Shown piece by piece: positions 1-9,728 of a stretch of 64,000 nt of DNA (position 1 is the first letter of the stretch; every line of letters begins with the position of its first letter). The stretch lies in assembly GCA_032622095.1 (NCBI GenBank), contig CP136065.1, positions 242,831,530-242,895,529 of the forward strand. Reading direction: 5' to 3'. Both the position numbers and the translations under genes were made by a program. The notes beneath the pieces were generated by a model that saw only the letters and a list, made by a program, of their open reading frames with translations, made no database searches and was not told the DNA's origin. This DNA is from Siphonodentalium dalli (taxonomy: Eukaryota > Mollusca > Scaphopoda > Gadilida > Siphonodentaliidae).

Positions 1-165
1 CGTGCCAAAGACTGGTACATAGCTGAAGGGGTGACCCGTTTAGCCACTGCATATAGCAGCCTCCAGGTACCTCTCCACGGTGAGACAGGCGTGAACAATA
101 CAGGATTCAACACTCAACAATCATCAGGACGAACTCAACAGAGAAAACAGAGATACCATACGTGA
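1..165 (+). CDS. Partial open frame at window start, unknown product
   Basis: A frame open from the first base runs 54 codons to a TGA at 163-165. The composition is coding-like (it opens RAKDWYIAEGVTRLATAYSS), followed by a Gln/Arg-rich tail. It could be the C-terminus of a gene or element whose body lies upstream. Alternatively, the exon could end at CTCCAG|GTACCT near 66. I recognise no domain. The next ~490 bases (166-655) show no further open frame that I can support. Confidence 0.25.
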   Translation, partial: RAKDWYIAEGVTRLATAYSSLQVPLHGETGVNNTGFNTQQSSGRTQQRKQRYHT

Positions 166-655
166 AAACACATCATGGACAACACTTCAAACATCAGACG
201 AGCATTACAACATATAACACAAATTTAATCTGAAACACTGTGAAGAGGTGTGATTAGCCGATTGATTGAGCCAGGCCGATCCAACCACCCGTCTTGAAGT
301 GATGCAGGACTAAAGAGGACCAGGAGCTAATTCGGATCCGCAGGACTGTGCCCCACGTGATACAACCACCCTAGTACCTCCAGGACTCCTACACCACACC
401 TCCTGGGATGCACCCCACGGCAAAGAGGGTGCCACATTAGGGGATGTTTACCCCTCGCAGTGGGGCGGTATGACTATTCTACACCGGGCCCACACGGGGT
501 GTTATAATAATGGTAAGTTGTTTTGACAGTTACATTACTTGGGATATGGCTTGAGAAAATATAAACAGATTGAAACAATTTAACGTTTTAACTAGCATCT
601 CTGAGCTTATAAACAATTACGAGGACGACATAATTGACACCAGCGAAAATAAGAC

Positions 656-1032
656 ATGGATGTTGCGGATCAGTTTCTGACAACTGCCATGGAAAGTCTG
701 GAAGATGGGGACAAGGACGATTGGCAATTGCCAATTCGAATAGACTTCATTGGTAACGAGGGGATAGATGCGGGTGGATTATTGCGAGAATTCTTCACAA
801 CACTCTTCAGTTCTTCTCCGTTGTTTGATAACAATAGCTTTTTCGGTGGATCCACATCTGTTGGAAAAAAACAACATTGTCTTATTGTTGGGAAGGCTGT
901 TGCCAAAGCCATTACAATTGGGCATCCACGCACAAGATGCCTAAATATACGTCGTTCCACATATATACTTACCGGGGTATAAGTTTAGTGGAGAAAGAGC
1001 TACCTGGAGATGCCATGACTGCGATAAAGCAG
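656..1032 (+). pseudogene. HECT E3 ubiquitin-ligase exon, frameshifted (G2E3-like)
   Basis: The frame from 656 encodes a segment typical of the N-lobe of HECT ubiquitin ligases: LPIRIDFIGNEGIDAGGLLR followed by EFF, then a GKAVAKAITIGHP stretch. HECT ligases accept ubiquitin on a C-lobe cysteine and transfer it to substrates; that lobe is not here. The frame hits a stop at 980-982. Continuity is regained one frame over (ISLVEKELPGDAMTAIKQ), and that stretch ends exactly at a donor, CAG|GTATGT, at 1033. A single-base indel near 978-981 therefore breaks an otherwise exon-like block. There is an in-frame stop just before 656, so the exon probably starts at an acceptor close to that point (AAG at ~651-653), not with a true initiator Met. 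Many-copy G2E3-like HECT genes occur in marine invertebrates, often beside transposons. The family call is firm; intact versus pseudogene depends on the frameshift being real. Confidence 0.7.
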
Positions 1033-1202
1033 GTATGTTATAGGTAATTTGAAGCATAACTTTGCAGTATATTTTGGAATACACATTTTTGGACTGTAGT
1101 TAGCCGAACATCATTGGTTGGAGTAGCCAAAGCAAGGTAACTTGATGTGTGTCTTTTTGTCAGCTTTTGACTGCACTTTCTGCTCGAATGATGCCGACAC
1201 TG

Positions 1203-1430
1203 CAACATGTCCTCGCGAAAATTTCGCACATAATTGGTTTACAATGCGAAATAGGTACATAATGTGATTATTGATTCTGAAATAAGCAGATAATGTACTC
1301 ATCGACGTTGTTTCGGTTTATTGCACGGACCACAGTGAAAACACATACGAGTCGATAATGTGACTAAAACGCTCTCATTTTCAACAAATTATCGAGCAGA
1401 TAATGTGCGCGTTTTCGGAAGAACAGGCTG
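1203..1430 (+). mobile_element. Short DNA transposon with 7-bp TSD, copy 1
   Basis: The element runs from CAACATGTCCTCGCG to AAGAACAGGCTG and is flanked by the direct repeat GACACTG (1196-1202 and 1431-1437). The body contains the family hallmarks 'gaaataggtacataatgtg', 'aagcagataatg' and 'gtcgataatgtgactaaaacg'. The first ~15 bases and the reverse complement of the last ~15 (CAGCCTGTTCTCCCG in the consensus) match at about 10 positions, so the TIRs are weak. It has no coding capacity. It lies just downstream of the HECT donor, in presumptive intron. Confidence 0.75.
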
Positions 1431-1482
1431 GACACTGAATTTAATCGAACTTGAGGTTTAATTATTACTAGTACGGTAAGTA

Positions 1483-1767
1483 TTAGGAACAATGTATTTT
1501 ATCATTAAATATCATATAATTTTCAGCCAGCTGGATTTTCTTGTCGATATATTTTTCGGGTTTCTTGAAATGATATGCATCTTCCAACTTTTGTCTATTA
1601 TACTCTTCAATGTATACTGGACATTTTTCATCAGATGCAGTATGTGAACCGTCAGTCCAGGAGCAATAAGAGTGATCTAACATTCTGTTAAACGTTTTTG
1701 TCTCTATGGATTGCGATTCTGGGTGGTGTGTGAAAAATTTCCATTTGGATTTCTTACCCTTGAGCAT
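1483..1767 (-). pseudogene. Possible gag-type knuckle remnant
   Basis: A 94-codon minus-strand frame contains CSWTDGSHTASDEKCPVYIE. The H-x5-C-P-x-Y pattern resembles the end of CCHC knuckles in LINE ORF1/gag proteins, but the second cysteine of the knuckle is not visible and there are no flanking domains. Just upstream on the minus strand (1782-1850) is an 'aagatggcg...aacatggcc' repeat also found at 57138-57205. I regard a transposon origin as plausible but unproven. Confidence 0.2.
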
Positions 1768-1855
1768 TTCCTATAATCCAAGATGGCGTCCAACATGGCC
1801 ACCGTATTATAGAATATGAATTAAGTCAGTTTAATACGTTTTGCTGGAAAACATA

Positions 1856-1928
1856 CTACTGTTATACTACTGTTATACTACTGTTATACTACTGTTATAC
1901 TACTGTTATACTACTGTTATACTACTGT
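1856..1928 (+). repeat. 11-bp minisatellite (CTACTGTTATA)
   Basis: Six perfect consecutive copies of CTACTGTTATA, plus a partial seventh. No sequence variation between copies implies recent expansion or active slippage. Confidence 0.95.
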
Positions 1929-2343
1929 AGCGTCCATCCCTCGCTACAACCTGAGGAAAAACATACCCCCAAAGGGATTGGACTTGTAGGGCGGGGGTAG
2001 AGGATACTAGTTACATTGATCAATTTGCATAAAGTTAGTACTCTCCTCCTGTTTGTCTGCTGATTGCTCACAATATTTTATCGTATCATATTGCTCTAGA
2101 ATTACAGATAAATTGCTCAAGAGTATAGTCTTTTGTCAGTCAGACAATCATGCTGTCCGTCATGTGTTTACAAATTCAATTAACATTTTGCCGCTTAACC
2201 CTGACAATACCCTTTTTGTGGATTGATTCAACCACTAAAAACTAGAATTGTAGTCGATCAAGCCTATAAATTGATGGCCCCTTCCAAACTGTATCCATAT
2301 GTATCAATGTACCGATCAGAGTGGAACAGATAAGCCACCATCC

Positions 2344-2645
2344 ATGCGAGCAAACATCTTTAAGATACTTCAAGACAGGGTGGAGAAAGGAAAATATGGT
2401 GCGAGTGTTGTCATTGAATAATCAGGATTTGATAATCCAAAAGTTAATCCCCGAAAAGAGTTTGAAATATTGAATTCGGATGGATTCAAAACCGATAACA
2501 AGTTCGGAAGAAGAAAGGTGATGGTTCTGGAACCCAATATGTGATTCGTGATGCAAGCAAAGATGAATTAATACAAATGGCAAAGGAGTTGTTTTCCCGA
2601 ATGGGAGACGCAGGTGAAATGGAATTTAGATCTTCTCGATTTTGA
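2344..2645 (+). pseudogene. Decayed coding segment, two frames, unknown family
   Basis: From 2344 one frame reads MRANIFKILQDRVEKGKYGA and onward, interrupted by a TAA, then continuing to ~2516. From 2517 the next frame reads GDGSGTQYVIRDASKDELIQ, then MAKELFSRMGDAGEMEF, before a stop at 2643. Both stretches look like one protein interrupted by a stop and a frameshift. The location downstream of the HECT exon suggests the same decayed gene or gene cluster. I do not recognise the domain. A further fragment near 2908-2980 (MWTASVQLLHQDYTKWTF) ends at a GTGAGT donor and faintly resembles the start of a HECT domain. Confidence 0.35.
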
Positions 2646-3117
2646 AGAACAAATTATTATTTCAATAACTGTCTCTGAATGTTATAACCTATTTAAAATA
2701 GGTGTTCCAACTTTCTTTCTTAGTACACAAAACAAAAGTTACAAAATGATGAAATGTCCAAGTCGCCATCTACAACCAACAATGATAGCCGGAATCCATC
2801 CACATGTTCCGCTAGCAACGAAATTGCTAACAAGATATTCTGAGGAAAATTCACTACTTCGTGTTCGGTCGGTTGAGCGATCACAATATTATTTTGCTTC
2901 AACGTGAATGTGGACAGCATCAGTGCAACTTCTACACCAGGATTATACCAAATGGACATTTAAGTTTTCTGCCTTATCTGGTGAGTTTGTCTTAGAAAAC
3001 ATAATGTTCACTTTAAGAGCTTGACATACCGACTAAACAGCTAATTTCGACAACGCTCAGTTCCAGTCAACAGACTGATAGAAAAATAAACCGAAATGTT
3101 GTCTAAACGAATATTTA

Positions 3118-3440
3118 GATCAGACCCAGTCAAGAGGCTCAAGAGAGAGAGAGAGAGACTGAGAAGTTATCTAAACAATCATTTAGAGTAAAACCAGTCA
3201 AGAGAATGAGCCACATAGGCAAATAATGATGGAATCTAGATCAGACCCAGTCAAGAGGCAAAGAGAGATAGGCTGATAAGTTATCTAAACAACCATTTAG
3301 ATCAAAACCAGTCAAGAGGCTCAAAGAGAATGAGACACATGAAAATAATGAGGGAATCTAGATCAGACCCAGTCAGAAGGCTCAAAGAGAGAGAGAGAGA
3401 GAGAGAGGCTGAGAAGTTATCGAAACAATCATGCATATTT
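3118..3440 (+). repeat. 120-bp tandem repeat with GA tract
   Basis: 'agatcagacccagtcaaga' recurs at about 3118, 3238 and 3358, giving a 120-bp period over nearly three units. Each unit includes a variable GA-dinucleotide stretch and 'gagaagttatc(t)aaaca'. One frame of the unit reads like RSDPVKRLKERERE, so it may derive from repeated coding sequence, but stops interrupt it. Confidence 0.8.
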
Positions 3441-3540
3441 GGTTATCCATCACCACACATGGGGAAAACATGTATACTTGAACAAGGAAGAAATCGATCA
3501 ACATGTCATCGAACATTCATTCAGCTAATTATAAGATTAT

Positions 3541-4048
3541 ACTGAAATTCTAAAAGATGAGAAATATGAACTCAATATTTCATTTGATAATTTTGTGTTT
3601 GATATACGATTAAGTGAGGAAGACTACAGCATGGCCATTAGAACATCGGTGACCAACATATACTCGCGAAAAATAATCGACCTATAATGTGAAATAGGTA
3701 CATAATCTTTTTATTTGATTCTAAAATACGCAGATAATGGAGTCATATCCGTTATTTCGTTTTGTGGCACGGGCAGTCGTGAGTTGGTTTATTTGTGTCA
3801 TTGTCCGCACATAATATGCTTAAAATCGCCTAATTATGAGTATATAATGCGACTAAAACGGCCTCATTTTCAGCACATATCGACTCAAAATTAGATTGTT
3901 TTTAAAGATTTAACGATTTTAAGCAGATAATATAAGCAGATAATGTACGGATTCTCGGGCGAACAGGCTGCGGTAACTACTGCACAAGTATTTTTGAAGC
4001 ATGAGCCATCAGAGATTAAGAGTAAATGCAAATATCAAGCAGCTTCTC
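3541..4048 (+). pseudogene. Coding segment split by a transposon insertion
   Basis: From 3541 an open frame (EILKDEKYELNISFDNFVFD, then IRLSEEDYSMAIRTSVT) runs up to the transposon start at 3654. The same frame resumes beyond the element at 3971 (VTTAQVFLKHEPSEIKSKC, then KYQAASRNLAGKS) before a TGA at 4046. The 7-bp target duplication itself encodes the shared S-V-T, so removing the element plus one duplication copy rejoins the frame. I do not recognise the protein. A later fragment ending YVNKSAKGTSELLDKACEE stops at a GTAAGT donor near 4158. Confidence 0.45.
3654..3970 (+). mobile_element. Short DNA transposon with 7-bp TSD, copy 2
   Basis: Runs from CAACATATACTCGCG to GGGCGAACAGGCTG. Flanks are CGGTGAC (3647-3653) and CGGTAAC (3971-3977), 6 of 7 identical. 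It is longer than copy 1 because it retains the central part with 'gagttggtttatttgtgtc'. It interrupts the coding segment at 3541-4048. Confidence 0.75.
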
Positions 4049-4093
4049 GGAACTTGGCGGGCAAATCATGACATAAAGATGTGCTATGTACCT
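3971..4093 (+). repeat. Direct duplication of coding fragment (first copy)
   Basis: This ~120-bp stretch (from 'cggtaactactg' to 'gatgtgctatgtac') recurs at 4781-4903 with scattered substitutions. Both copies sit directly 3' of a transposon copy, so the duplicated unit is transposon end plus exon piece. Confidence 0.75.
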
Positions 4094-4185
4094 TCTCAAC
4101 TACGTTAATAAATCAGCTAAGGGCACGAGTGAACTGCTAGACAAGGCATGTGAAGAAGTAAGTCAAGGCAATTCATTTCTTAAAT

Positions 4186-4549
4186 CAGCCTGTTCTCCCA
4201 AACAAATCGCGCATTATCTGCTTACAAAAGAACTTGTTTTAGGTAGATAATCTGCGTAGAATCGCCATATGTTAAACCGATGTGCTTAAAATGAAAGCGT
4301 TTTAGTCACATTATCGACTCACAATGAGCGATTATAAGCAGATTATATGCGGTCAATGATACAAATAAGCCAACTCACGACATTGCGTGAGTACGCTTTT
4401 TTAACAGGTGTTTTCACTGTGGTCCGCGCCATAAAACGAAATAGCGGGAAAGGGTCCACTATCTGCTTATTTTGGAATCAATCATCACATTATGTACATA
4501 CTTTCACATTATAGGTCGATGACGTGAGTATTTCCGCAATGACATGTTG
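4186..4549 (-). mobile_element. Short DNA transposon, copy 3, inverted
   Basis: Begins CAGCCTGTTCTCCC (reverse complement of the family 3' end) and ends GACATGTTG (reverse complement of the 5' end). It is abutted one base later by copy 4 in the opposite orientation, giving a head-to-head pair. Confidence 0.7.
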
Positions 4550-4550
4550 A

Positions 4551-4780
4551 CCATATCCTCGCGCAAATAATCGACCCAAATGTGAAATAGGTACATAATT
4601 TGATTATTTAATTCTGAAATACGCAGATAGTGGGGTCATTCATTATGAGACGATGTGACTAAAACGTTCTCATTTTCAGCACATTATTGACTCAAAATGA
4701 GGCGATTCTAAGAAGATAATGTACCTAAAACAAGTTCTATTATAAACATATAATGTGCCGATTTTCGGGAGAACAGGCTG
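4551..4780 (+). mobile_element. Short DNA transposon, copy 4
   Basis: Runs from CCATATCCTCGCGC to GGGAGAACAGGCTG. Right flank is CGGTGACCAC, matching the target sequence of copy 2, not its own left flank. It appears to have arrived by duplication with its exon flank, not by independent insertion. Confidence 0.7.
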
Positions 4781-4903
4781 CGGTGACCACGGCAAAGGTC
4801 TTTTTGAAGCGTGAGCTACTAGAGATTAAGAGTAAATGCATATATGAAGCAGCTTCTCGGATCTTGGCGGGGAAATCATGACATAAAGATGTGCTATGTA
4901 CAT
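4781..4903 (+). repeat. Direct duplication of coding fragment (second copy)
   Basis: Partner of 3971-4093. It keeps an open frame reading VTTAKVFLKRELLEIKSKC, then IYEAASRILAGKS, and ends at the same TGA. The bases to ~5600 contain no feature I can support. Confidence 0.7.
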
Positions 4904-5817
4904 TGTCAAGAAGAAGGGAACAAATAATTGAAAATCAACGCCGAGGATCCCCAACTCGATCATGATCCAGCGAAAAGAGATCATGACGTCATTTTAATTC
5001 CTTCGATTATTTATTACACGCTTGTTCCTAGAAGTACAGTGTTATTGCTGTTCCATATTTACAAATCCGTATGGAACGTACGTTCCATACGCATCTCGTT
5101 GACGTAAAATGACGTACACGACGTTCGCCTCAACCATGAAACTGGAACTATTTTAATAAAAAAAAAACATCACACATGACAAACACGCCCTGTATGAGCC
5201 TAAATAAACATTATAATCCTGTATTTTAATGCACGGATTCTTGGACGCCAAGCGTGTAATAAACACAGAACGACACAGTGTGTAAATGGGTTTGTCGATA
5301 CGACACTCGTGCTGTCGCGGAAGGATATCTAACAAACAATGTAATAATAAATGTAGGTGGTGGAATTTCTGGAATCATTTAGATATGGCCGTTCTACTTA
5401 CAAAAACGTGGATCTTCTATTATAAATAAAGCCTGACAGTGACATACAGTCACTCAAGATTGCATTGTTATCTGCCAATTTTTCAAAATTGCCAGTAGGT
5501 TTATTATAATTCCACGCTCCTTGTTGACCTGCGCTGTTTACTTGTTTTTTTTTGTCGCCAAGGATTCCATCGATGACACTGATGAAATCAAGTTTTGATT
5601 TATGTCTGATAACCTATCATATGTTATAATTAATGATGCATGTCATACATATATACATGTTATCATGCAAGTCTCCTGTTATTGGGGAATGGATTTTTCA
5701 CAGAAATGCATGACGCGAAAACATCTTTCAGAACTGGACTCTTTTTTTGTGTTTTGGGCGGGTTGCTGAGTGGAGTTGGGTCGTATTTGTTCTGCGAAGA
5801 GTTAAGCACCGTTTTAG

Positions 5818-5959
5818 GTGTTGTATTTGTCACACATCAAACGACCGTGGTATTCCATTGGTGGACATACGTAGCATGGATCTATCAGTTGTGAACCATA
5901 GTCTGACTGGCGAAATGTCCTCCCCCATAACTACATCAACTCCTGCTTCATCACCCAGG
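5818..5959 (+). other. Candidate internal exon, unknown protein
   Basis: A pyrimidine-ending acceptor (GTTTTAG at 5811-5817) and a strong donor (CACCCAG|GTAAGC at 5960) bracket an open frame whose end reads GEMSSPITTSTPASSPR. An overlapping frame gives a hydrophobic peptide (FFCVLGGLLSGVGSYLF) that is a less likely product. No homology is recognised and the reading is tentative. Confidence 0.25.
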
Positions 5960-6339
5960 TAAGCAGACCATATGATTACACTAAGCCCTGCCAGTGTGAG
6001 ATTTTTGGACAATGCGGAGTGGCTTTATAGCAGTCTGATTAAAATCAGACGATAAACCATTTATGTGTTTGATGGTTTGAAACGTTCCGCTAACACATCA
6101 TATATTAGATATATTTAGTCTAAAGGTGCGGTTTGTACTTCATTAAAATTTTATAAAATTTATAACAATGATAAATGTAATAACACGTGGCCTGACCATT
6201 GGAAATGTTGTGTATTTCGATTTCCACACAATTTGGCCGTAACTACTCATCCCTAACCGTTTTACATGACTGATTTTAATCAGGCTGATGAAGACATACC
6301 AACTAGGTACATGTATATACCTTTTTTTTATTTATCATT

Positions 6340-6564
6340 CTGCTCGAACCGAAGATACTCATGCGAATCCGTTTCCCCCGAGCACAACCTTTAGCCCACA
6401 ACAGCTGCTACCAAATATTGAATGGGGACTGTACACTAAATCCGGACATTTATGGGACCATCTCCTTTTATACTCAACAGAGTATATACAACAAATGAAT
6501 GAATTTGACCCATGGATTAGTGCAAAATACACCCAAGTGATCTACGAACGATGCAAACAACATG
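6340..6564 (+). other. Candidate exon, unknown protein
   Basis: An open frame contains NIEWGLYTKSGHLWDHLLLY, then STEYIQQMNEFDPWISAKYT and QVIYERCKQHG, ending at CATG|GTAATT. It has an amphipathic, amino-acid-diverse composition unlike the neighbouring AT-rich DNA. It follows the 5818-5959 candidate on the same strand, so the two may be exons of one gene. I cannot identify a family. Confidence 0.3.
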
Positions 6565-6572
6565 GTAATTAA

Positions 6573-7113
6573 ATAGATATAAGGTTCCCTATCAAAACAT
6601 CAAAGAGTTCCCAAGTTTTGCACTGGTGGAATATGACATATACGGGCGTCAGCCAGAGTACTAGTATATATTCATGGCATGGTCTGCTCTTCGGTATAAG
6701 TTTCCATTTAGTTAATTTTCTTCTCCGCATCTCTTTGGGTCATATCACTATATTCAACATTTAATTGATATTGATCTCGTCTTTCATTGTTCTCTATCGT
6801 TAGTTCGTTTCTGATTCCTTTTGTGCCATTACTGGGTGTAGCTTGCGAAAGTAACGGTGCTGCCTGTTGTCAGAATACTGTTATTTACCAATCAAAGTCC
6901 GGAAGAGCGCATAACACAGAATAGCGAGGGTGGTTTGGACTATATAAAGAGCGTTTAGTATTAAAGCCAGAGAAAAAGATCGTTCAGTGTCAGCAGATAA
7001 GTTATTCAGATAGTGGGCAATGAATCCATAGACTCGACCATTACATTGTAGAATTTATAATTTACCCTGTTCAACACACACGTTCCATCCGGTGCTTGAT
7101 CAAATCTTACAAA
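6573..7113 (+). repeat. ~545-bp promoter-bearing direct repeat, copy A
   Basis: Nearly identical to 8846-9391. Contains a CCAAT box (6888-6892) about 50 bases before a TATA box (TATATAAA, 6941-6948), in a spacing typical of an RNA polymerase II core promoter, followed by a TCAGTG initiator-like site near 6986. A solo-LTR or paired-LTR origin is possible, but the ends are not TG...CA and I see no target duplication. Confidence 0.7.
6941..6948 (+). promoter_or_regulatory. TATA box in repeat copy A
   Basis: TATATAAA preceded by CCAAT at 6888-6892, conserved in copy B (TATATAAA at 9216-9223, CCAAT at 9163-9167). Confidence 0.45.
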
Positions 7114-7375
7114 TCTTACAAATCCATCTACATGTTATTGTCAACAACCATGACAAATCTCATGACGATCCGAATAAAGGTACGACCTGTAGCCCATGCA
7201 AAAGGATTTAGTCATGCAAAGAGTAAATCCAAGATGGAATCTGGTGGCCATGTTTGTTTTGGTTGAATGATCCCAAAATTAGTCATTCACATCTACATCT
7301 CAATATTAACATAAATGACAAATTTCATGATGATCAGACGAACAGTACGGCCTGTAGCCCATGCTAATGGATTAA
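7114..7375 (-). repeat. ~163-bp satellite fragment, inverted
   Basis: Reverse-complement copies of the satellite seen at 29.2-30.0 kb and 31.8-33.2 kb. Recognisable parts are 'gtaaatccaagatgg', 'gaccaaa...gtcattc', 'acatctacat' and 'atgacaaatttcatgatgat'. From 7376 to 7784 I see no feature. Confidence 0.75.
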
Positions 7376-7784
7376 TTTGTGTTCCCGTGTCCTGGGAAGG
7401 AGGTTATTACATGTGATAATACATAAATACATACTTAGTATTCCCTGCCAGCAACCTAGTGCCTTCGCATGTAGTCCGTCATCGTCAAATAGGTTTATCT
7501 GTCGGCTATCATAAGCCGTGTTGATGTTATTGTTATTCATTAAATGTATCTTATATTCCTTGAAATATTTATTATTATAATGTCGTCACAATGAGTCAGT
7601 AATGAAACAGACGATCTGGTTCAATATGTCTGAGGATGGAGTCATGACGCACCAAATAATCACTTTAATTTCTATCTTCAATGTCTTTTTCAACTTTGTC
7701 GAATTCAATGTATATCGTTTATTAGCTCACTAATTTCCCTGTCCTTTTCTTTCAACATAATAATTTAGAGATTCACAGTTGGAA

Positions 7785-8396
7785 CAACCTATCCTCGCGC
7801 AAATACAGACATAATCGACCTATAATGTGAAATACGTACATAATCGACCTATAATGTGAAATAGGTACATAATCGACCTATAATGTGAAATAGGTACATA
7901 ATCGACCTATAATGTGAAATATGTACATAATCAACCTATAATGTGAAATATGTACATAATCAACCTATAATGTGAAATATGTACATAATCAACCTATAAT
8001 GTGAAATATGTACATAATCAACCTATAATGTGAAATAGGTACATAATCAACCTATAATGTGAAATAGGTACATAATCGACCTATTATGTGAAATAGGTAC
8101 ATAATGTGATGATTGTATTCAGAAATAAGCAGATAATGGAATCGTATCCGTTATTTCGTTTTATGACGCGTGCCACAATGAAACCACATGTTAAAGAGCC
8201 TACGCCTGGAAAGTCGTGGGTTGGCTTAGTTGTGTCATTGTCCGCACATAATCTGCTTAGAATCACCTCATTATGAGTCGATGTGACAAAAATGCTCTCA
8301 TTTTCAGCACATTATCGATTCAAACTGAGGAAATTCTAAGCAGATTATCTACCTAAAACAAGTTCTTTATAAGCTGGTTTTCGGGAGAACAGGCTG
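7785..8396 (+). mobile_element. Short DNA transposon with 7-bp TSD, copy 5 (expanded)
   Basis: Runs from CAACCTATCCTCGCGC to GGGAGAACAGGCTG with perfect flanks GTTGGAA (7778-7784 and 8397-8403). It is the longest copy because its 5' end carries a ten-unit 29-bp tandem array. The central and 3' parts match the other copies. Confidence 0.8.
7811..8100 (+). repeat. 29-bp minisatellite inside the transposon
   Basis: Ten consecutive 29-bp units, each starting ATAATCRACCTATAATGTG and ending GAAATA(G/T/C)GTAC. The unit is present once in other copies of the transposon, so the array arose by amplification in place. Unit variants are grouped (an 'aatcaacc' block in the middle), suggesting successive duplication. 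Confidence 0.95.
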
Positions 8397-8845
8397 GTTG
8401 GAAAGTTTTTGTTTGACTATTATCTTCGAGATGTTTTATTGCATCCACAATATTATCTTGTTTTTTCATCCTTTGATTATTATTTTATTTATCTTCGATT
8501 AAGCCTAGATTATGCCATGGATCTCTACTCTGGCAAACGTACGTATATCATATTCCAACAGTACAAAACCTGGAACCTTTTGATGTTCTGACCCATTGTG
8601 GCGGGGAACTTTATAACATTGAACAAACAAGGAAGAAAATATATTACTTTGTAAATGCGTGTTCCTTAATACTCTACATCACATTAGGGGGTGGTCCGAG
8701 CTCGAAATTCATATTTTTCTGTTACTTTGTGAGCAGATATTGCAATAAACATTGATTTAATTACCCAGGAGAAATTCCATAATTTTAAGCGACGTAAAGC
8801 AAAATCTCTCTCAAAGTCACTTAAATTGTGCAATCAAATCGTAGA

Positions 8846-9391
8846 ATAGATATAAGGGTTCCCTGTCAAAACATCTATGAGTTCCCAAGTTTTGCACTGG
8901 TGGAATATGACAAATACGGGCGTTAGCCAGAGTACTAGTATATATTCATGGCATGGTCTGCTCTTCGGTATAAGTTTCCATTTAGTTAATTTTCTTCTCC
9001 GCATCTCTCTGGGTCATATCACTATATTCAACTTTTAATTGATATTGATCTCGTCTTTCATTGTTCTCTATCGTTAGTTCGTTTCCGATTCCCTTTGCGC
9101 CATTGCTGTGTGTAGCTTGCGAAGAGTAACGGTGCTGCCTGTTGTCAGAATAATGTTATTTACCAATCAAAGTCCGGAAGAGCACATAACACAGAATGGC
9201 GAGGGTGGTTTGGACTATATAAAGAGCGTTTAGTATCAAAGCTAGAGAAAAAGATCGTTCAGTGTCAGCAGATAAAGTTATTCAGATAGTGGGCAATGAA
9301 TCCATAGACTCGGCCATTACATTGTATAATTTATAATTACCCTGTTCAACACACACGTTCCATCATCCGGTACTTGATCAAATCTTACAAA
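8846..9391 (+). repeat. ~545-bp promoter-bearing direct repeat, copy B
   Basis: Direct copy of 6573-7113 with few substitutions and small indels, including the CCAAT (9163-9167) and TATA (9216-9223) elements. Copies A and B flank 1.7 kb that holds the inverted satellite and transposon copy 5. Confidence 0.75.
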
Positions 9392-9419
9392 GCACAGGTG
9401 ACAATATCATACATTTGTG

Positions 9420-9728
9420 GAAAGTTTGAAGACTGATCTAGTGACAACACGAAGCGGAATTTTGATTTTTATCCCAGGTTGGATATTATTGGACATTATC
9501 AGGTCGGGCAATTCCCAGATATAACCACAATATATATATGTAGCTATTGTAGCTACATTTCATAACCGGGAACACACATTTTGTTTATTTACAACGGAAT
9601 TAGGAAACTCCGCAAACTGTTGCAACCACAAAGACATCTGCGCATGCTTAGTCGGCGACAGGTACTACTTCCACGAAGTTACGAAGTGCACAGCTCTGCG
9701 GAAAACGTATATTAAAACGACTTATTTG
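9420..9728 (+). other. Candidate 5' exon with strong splice donor
   Basis: The stretch contains an NRF1-like palindrome core (TGCGCATGC, ~9639-9647) and ends at a near-perfect donor TTTG|GTAAGTAT at 9729. A hairpin 'tagctattgtagcta' lies at ~9541-9555. It follows the TATA-bearing repeat copy B and could be a non-coding first exon. This is inference only; no long open frame is present. Confidence 0.2.

Noticed and set aside
5640-5894. Hydrophobic frame as a membrane protein
   Set aside because: It overlaps a frame better supported by an acceptor and donor, and ends without splice or domain evidence.
7785-8110. CRISPR array (29-bp regular repeats)
   Set aside because: Units are head-to-tail with no spacers, lie inside a transposon, and the window is animal DNA.
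6573-9391. A complete LTR retrotransposon between the two 545-bp repeats
   Set aside because: The ends are not TG...CA, there is no primer binding site or polypurine tract that I can see, no gag/pol in the interior, and no target duplication.
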